From: Litoribrevibacter euphylliae
GTDB taxonomy: Bacteria > Pseudomonadota > Gammaproteobacteria > Pseudomonadales > Litoribrevibacteraceae
Length of the DNA: 64,000 nt
Assembly (NCBI RefSeq): GCF_042646085.1
Contig: NZ_JBHRSZ010000006.1
Span: 258,962-322,961 of the forward strand
Direction of reading: 5' to 3'
The position numbers and the translations under genes are program-made. Shown here piece after piece: positions 61,029-64,000 of this stretch (its first letter is position 1; every line of letters starts with the position of its first letter). The notes beneath the pieces are model-generated. The model saw only the letters and a program-made list of their open reading frames with translations. It was not told where the DNA came from and made no database searches.

Positions 61029-63797
61029 TTACTCTGTGTGTTCTTCCACAACTGAAATTACGGGAGCCCAATCTTTAAGCTTGCTTCTCAGTGTGCTTAG
61101 TTCGATGGGCTTTTCTATGTAATCATTCATGCCGCAGTCCATACACATGGCTTTTTGTTGAGGCATGACGTGCGCAGACAGCGCAATAATAGGGACTTCT
61201 ACTTTTTTGTGTCGTTTTTCCCAGTCGCGAATGGCTTGGGTGGCTTCAAATCCATCCATGATGGGCATTTCACAGTCCATTAAGACGATATTGAAGTCAC
61301 CGCTTCGGAAAGCTTCGTATGCCTGTTCACCATTATTAGTGACTTCATAACTGACGCCAACTTTTCTTAGCATTCCGCAGATGACTTTTGTGGATACTTG
61401 GTTGTCTTCTGCGATGAGCACTTTTAGGGTTTTATGTCGATTTAAATCTTCTAGATGTGACAATTCAGCCGGCATATTCGAATGCGTGATGTGCCCTAAG
61501 CCTTTGAGAATGACTTGTTTGAGGGCGCTCCCGGAAACCGGCTTGGTTAGAATATGACGAATGCCTGCGTTTTTTACCGTCGCGTTGTTTGGTGTGAAAT
61601 TCAGGCCGGTTAGCATGATAACCAGAACATCATTGGTGATCAGGTTGTCTTCTTTGATTTTAGCTGCCAATTCAATACCGTTCATAATTGGCATTTTATA
61701 GTCGAGAATAACGACATCAATTTTTTCTTCGAGACTGGCTTTATTTCTAAGAATGGCCAGTGCTTCAGGGCCGCCGTGAGCAATAGATGTCTCCATCCCC
61801 CAAGAGTGTGCATGGTGAGCAATAACTTTGGTAATTGACACATTATCATCTACCGCGAGTAAGTGAAGCCCTTCGAGCACTGAGTCATCAAATTCATCTT
61901 CGGCTTCCAGCTCACTGGCAGGCATGGTGGCGCTAAACCAAATGACGTTGCCTTTACCAAATTCAGACGCCATATTGAGCTCACCTCCCATGAGATGGAT
62001 AAGCTCTTGGATCATGCTGAGATTTAAACTGAGATCCGATGTCTTGAGATTGGTTTTACTTTGCTGATAGGCATCAAAAAGACTTCCGTTTTGATTCTTT
62101 TTAAAACCAATACCTGTGTCCCTGATTTGAAACCTGAGTTGATCGGGTTTCTTTCCTGGTTCAACGCTGACAATGATTTCGCCATGTTCTATCAAGTTAA
62201 ATAGGTGGCTGATCAGGCCGTGGAGGATTTGGCGAAGTCGCTCATTATCACCACGAACCATTTGAGGAATGTCGTTTGAGATGTCCGTAATGAGCTCGAT
62301 TTGCTTTTGTTCTGCTTCTCTGGAAAAGTCAGTCAAACACTGAACAACGACGCTTTGTAAATCGAAGGTTCGTTCTACCAAAGAAAGTTCGCCTGATTCA
62401 ATACGAGTGTAGTCAATCACATCGTTGATCATTGTCATTAAACGTTCGCCTGATTCCTGAATGGTCGCAATGTATTCGCGCTGGTTATTGCTTAGTGGAG
62501 TGTCGAAGAGTAGCTCTGTCATCCCAACTACACCATTCAGAGGGGTACGCATTTCATGGCTAAACTGGGCTAGGAATGAGTTCTTGGCTGTAATTAGTTC
62601 TCTTCGAACCTTGTTCTCACGGTACTGACGATTACTACTTTGAGCGTGAATAAACAGAAGTTTTCCAATGCCAGTTGTGACAAACATACTAAGAATGACC
62701 AAAGTAAGGCTGTCTTCAAATCCCAGTGTTAAAATATCTGGTGTAATGCCAAGGGTATGAATGGCGTTTGCTGTCAATAGAATGCTTGCCAATAGACTGC
62801 TAAATATCAGGTTTGTGGCTATATGGTTGCGTCTTGTTAGCTGCTGAATCCCCAAAACACTCATTGCTAAACATGCAATAAGGGTGGGGGTTATGATGGT
62901 CGTTACATGATTTGCATATAGTTGGTAGGAAGTGATCATTAGAACTAATGAAAAAGGTATAGCTATGAGAAGGGTGCGTTTAATTAATTTTTGAAGATCG
63001 CACAAATACAGTGTCAGGCTAATGTATGAGAAGAAGGCCAGTCCGAAACTAAAATAAAATAACGCAAGGTTCTGTGGGAGGGTTAAGCCGAAAAACGTAG
63101 TGCTTAAACCTGTATACGATGTATAGAAGAGTCCTATTAGAGATATAACGGTAGCACCAGCTAATGGAGACTTATTGCCGCTGGTTCTATATAAGTAGAG
63201 TAAAGTCGTAACCAAGGTAAGCAGTATTCCTGCGAACACCCCTTGAAGCCAATTGCTCTTAAGTATGTCTTGTTGATAATCGTCTTTGTTTAAAAAGAGC
63301 AGTTCAATTCTTTGGTCGGATACAGGAACCAGTCGAATTAAGTTAAGGGTTGCTGTTTCTTCTGGGACTTTTATTCGGACATAGGTTGCGTCATGGCCTC
63401 TGAAGGTATTTCCTGTTGTATTGTAGAAGACGGGTGCTCTGTCAGGGTGCTTACTTTCAATTGCCTGGTATACGCGGGTGTCTGCTAATTTTAGATCCCT
63501 TACTTTTATATAGTTAACTTGCTCTTTACGTGTAGGGTTGACTAATGAGAGCTTTAACCAGTAAGAACCCCTTTTGTTGGATAAATTGATAAAGGGGGTG
63601 TGATTAGGAGTGAATTCATTAAGGACTTTTGCCGAAGAAAAGTCATCAAGAGTCAGTTGATTGTCGGGGTCTAATATGATCGAAATTTCAGCGGTAAGGT
63701 CGGTGCCTGATTCCAAACTGCTGATATCAATTTTGCTTCCTGCGAGTGCGTGCAGTGATAAGAAACAAAGTAGCGCACCTATTAAGAATCGTTTCAT
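61029..63797 (-). CDS. RetS-like hybrid sensor kinase, ATPase domain apparently degenerate
   Basis: 922 aa. A signal peptide (MKRFLIGALLCFLSLHALA) is followed by a periplasmic 7TMR-DISMED2-like domain (about 25-165), seven membrane helices (about 185-385), HisKA with FSHEMRTPLNG (His414), an ATPase-like domain, and two receivers (acceptor Asp about 699 in LDYKMPIMNG and about 841 in MDCEMPIMDG). The order matches Pseudomonas RetS. The ATPase N box reads LHGLISHLFNL instead of NxxxNAxKF, and the G2 box reads SDLSLNLSMI with no GxG, though DTGIGF remains. Kinase activity is therefore doubtful, and a regulatory RetS-like role fits. Confidence 0.85.
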   Translation of the reverse strand: MKRFLIGALLCFLSLHALAGSKIDISSLESGTDLTAEISIILDPDNQLTLDDFSSAKVLNEFTPNHTPFINLSNKRGSYWLKLSLVNPTRKEQVNYIKVRDLKLADTRVYQAIESKHPDRAPVFYNTTGNTFRGHDATYVRIKVPEETATLNLIRLVPVSDQRIELLFLNKDDYQQDILKSNWLQGVFAGILLTLVTTLLYLYRTSGNKSPLAGATVISLIGLFYTSYTGLSTTFFGLTLPQNLALFYFSFGLAFFSYISLTLYLCDLQKLIKRTLLIAIPFSLVLMITSYQLYANHVTTIITPTLIACLAMSVLGIQQLTRRNHIATNLIFSSLLASILLTANAIHTLGITPDILTLGFEDSLTLVILSMFVTTGIGKLLFIHAQSSNRQYRENKVRRELITAKNSFLAQFSHEMRTPLNGVVGMTELLFDTPLSNNQREYIATIQESGERLMTMINDVIDYTRIESGELSLVERTFDLQSVVVQCLTDFSREAEQKQIELITDISNDIPQMVRGDNERLRQILHGLISHLFNLIEHGEIIVSVEPGKKPDQLRFQIRDTGIGFKKNQNGSLFDAYQQSKTNLKTSDLSLNLSMIQELIHLMGGELNMASEFGKGNVIWFSATMPASELEAEDEFDDSVLEGLHLLAVDDNVSITKVIAHHAHSWGMETSIAHGGPEALAILRNKASLEEKIDVVILDYKMPIMNGIELAAKIKEDNLITNDVLVIMLTGLNFTPNNATVKNAGIRHILTKPVSGSALKQVILKGLGHITHSNMPAELSHLEDLNRHKTLKVLIAEDNQVSTKVICGMLRKVGVSYEVTNNGEQAYEAFRSGDFNIVLMDCEMPIMDGFEATQAIRDWEKRHKKVEVPIIALSAHVMPQQKAMCMDCGMNDYIEKPIELSTLRSKLKDWAPVISVVEEHTE

Positions 63798-63935
63798 TCT
63801 TTTGTCCCGAAAATTTTTCTATGAAATCTAACACGACTTACCTTTTGTCGCAGCGATTTCAAACACTTTATTGGAGTAACTATAATGAGTTTTGGGAACT
63901 TCAAAAATTAATTTAATAAAAAATGAAAAAAGTAC

Positions 63936-63963
63936 TTGCGCTGCGAATTAATCTCCCTATAAT
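63936..63963 (+). promoter_or_regulatory. Strong stable-RNA type promoter
   Basis: TTGCGC (63936-63941), a 16-bp spacer, a perfect TATAAT (63958-63963) and a GC-rich discriminator (GCGCTCC). An A/T-rich upstream stretch (about 63898-63930) resembles an UP element. The pattern is typical of rRNA P1 or tRNA promoters. The transcribed gene lies beyond the window; the last 30 bp encode no recognisable product. Confidence 0.7.
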
Positions 63964-64000
63964 GCGCTCCACGTTCTGAGGGGGACACGCCGAAGAGACA

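Noticed and set aside
59121..61071. Prophage remnant around the P-like and DnaT-like genes
   Set aside because: No integrase, att repeats, structural genes or composition shift are visible, and the flanking genes are ordinary chromosomal ones.

Overview
The window is ordinary, densely packed chromosome from a free-living marine-type gammaproteobacterium, probably of the Oceanospirillales/Pseudomonadales group. The placement rests on gene order and content: the run rpmE, nuclease, malic enzyme, mrcA, pilMNOPQ, aroK, aroB, damX, gltB, gltD, hemE matches the order I recall from Pseudomonas, as does hslV-hslU-DUF971 beside polyhydroxyalkanoate (PHA) genes. The stator proteins are of the sodium-driven PomAB type. 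I see no insertion sequence, prophage, CRISPR array, tRNA or rRNA gene. A strong stable-RNA promoter runs off the right edge.

Layout. 1-5212: PHA granule neighbourhood (a partial PHA-system protein, an FFLEELY-type protein, an alpha/beta hydrolase, a TPR protein, a phasin with a basic Ala/Lys/Pro tail, a patatin-like lipase). 5225-10680 on the minus strand: priA, a SPOR protein, the hslVU protease and a DUF971 protein. 10801-13213: rpmE, a secreted thermonuclease and malic enzyme. 13309-24256: mrcA divergent from the type IV pilus operon pilMNOPQ, then aroK, aroB and a DamX-like SPOR protein. 24512-31640: gltBD and hemE. 31708-37575: CRP/Vfr, an OsmC protein and a glyoxalase-fold protein, a two-gene hybrid kinase system with a haem c motif, and a DUF4442 protein behind a perfect palindrome. 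37576-44523: an HD-GYP protein, ettA and a five-PAS diguanylate cyclase. 44749-52437: glyA, then nrdR-ribD-ribE-ribBX-ribH-nusB-thiL-pgpA. 52447-56401: a retropepsin-like protease, then the isoprenoid operon xseB-ispA-dxs. 56620-59108: pomA, pomB and a PilZ protein. 59121-63797: a lambda P-like protein, a protein with three DnaT-like domains, and a RetS-like hybrid kinase whose ATPase domain looks degenerate.

The genes link into a few themes: carbon storage, envelope and division (MrcA, two SPOR proteins), type IV pili and sodium-driven motility, and c-di-GMP signalling (GGDEF, HD-GYP and PilZ proteins). Several start codons needed re-assignment. aroK has no ATG, GTG or TTG that would preserve its P-loop and probably starts at ATT; the HD-GYP protein starts at TTG; pomA and the nuclease start at GTG.

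I found no clearly new multi-gene system. The items most worth a second look are the RetS-like pseudokinase candidate, the triple DnaT-domain protein overlapping a P-like gene, the ATT start of aroK, the terminator buried in the nuclease signal-peptide coding region, the haem-c kinase pair, the 24-bp palindrome before the DUF4442 gene, and a recurring pattern of long hairpins between operon genes.
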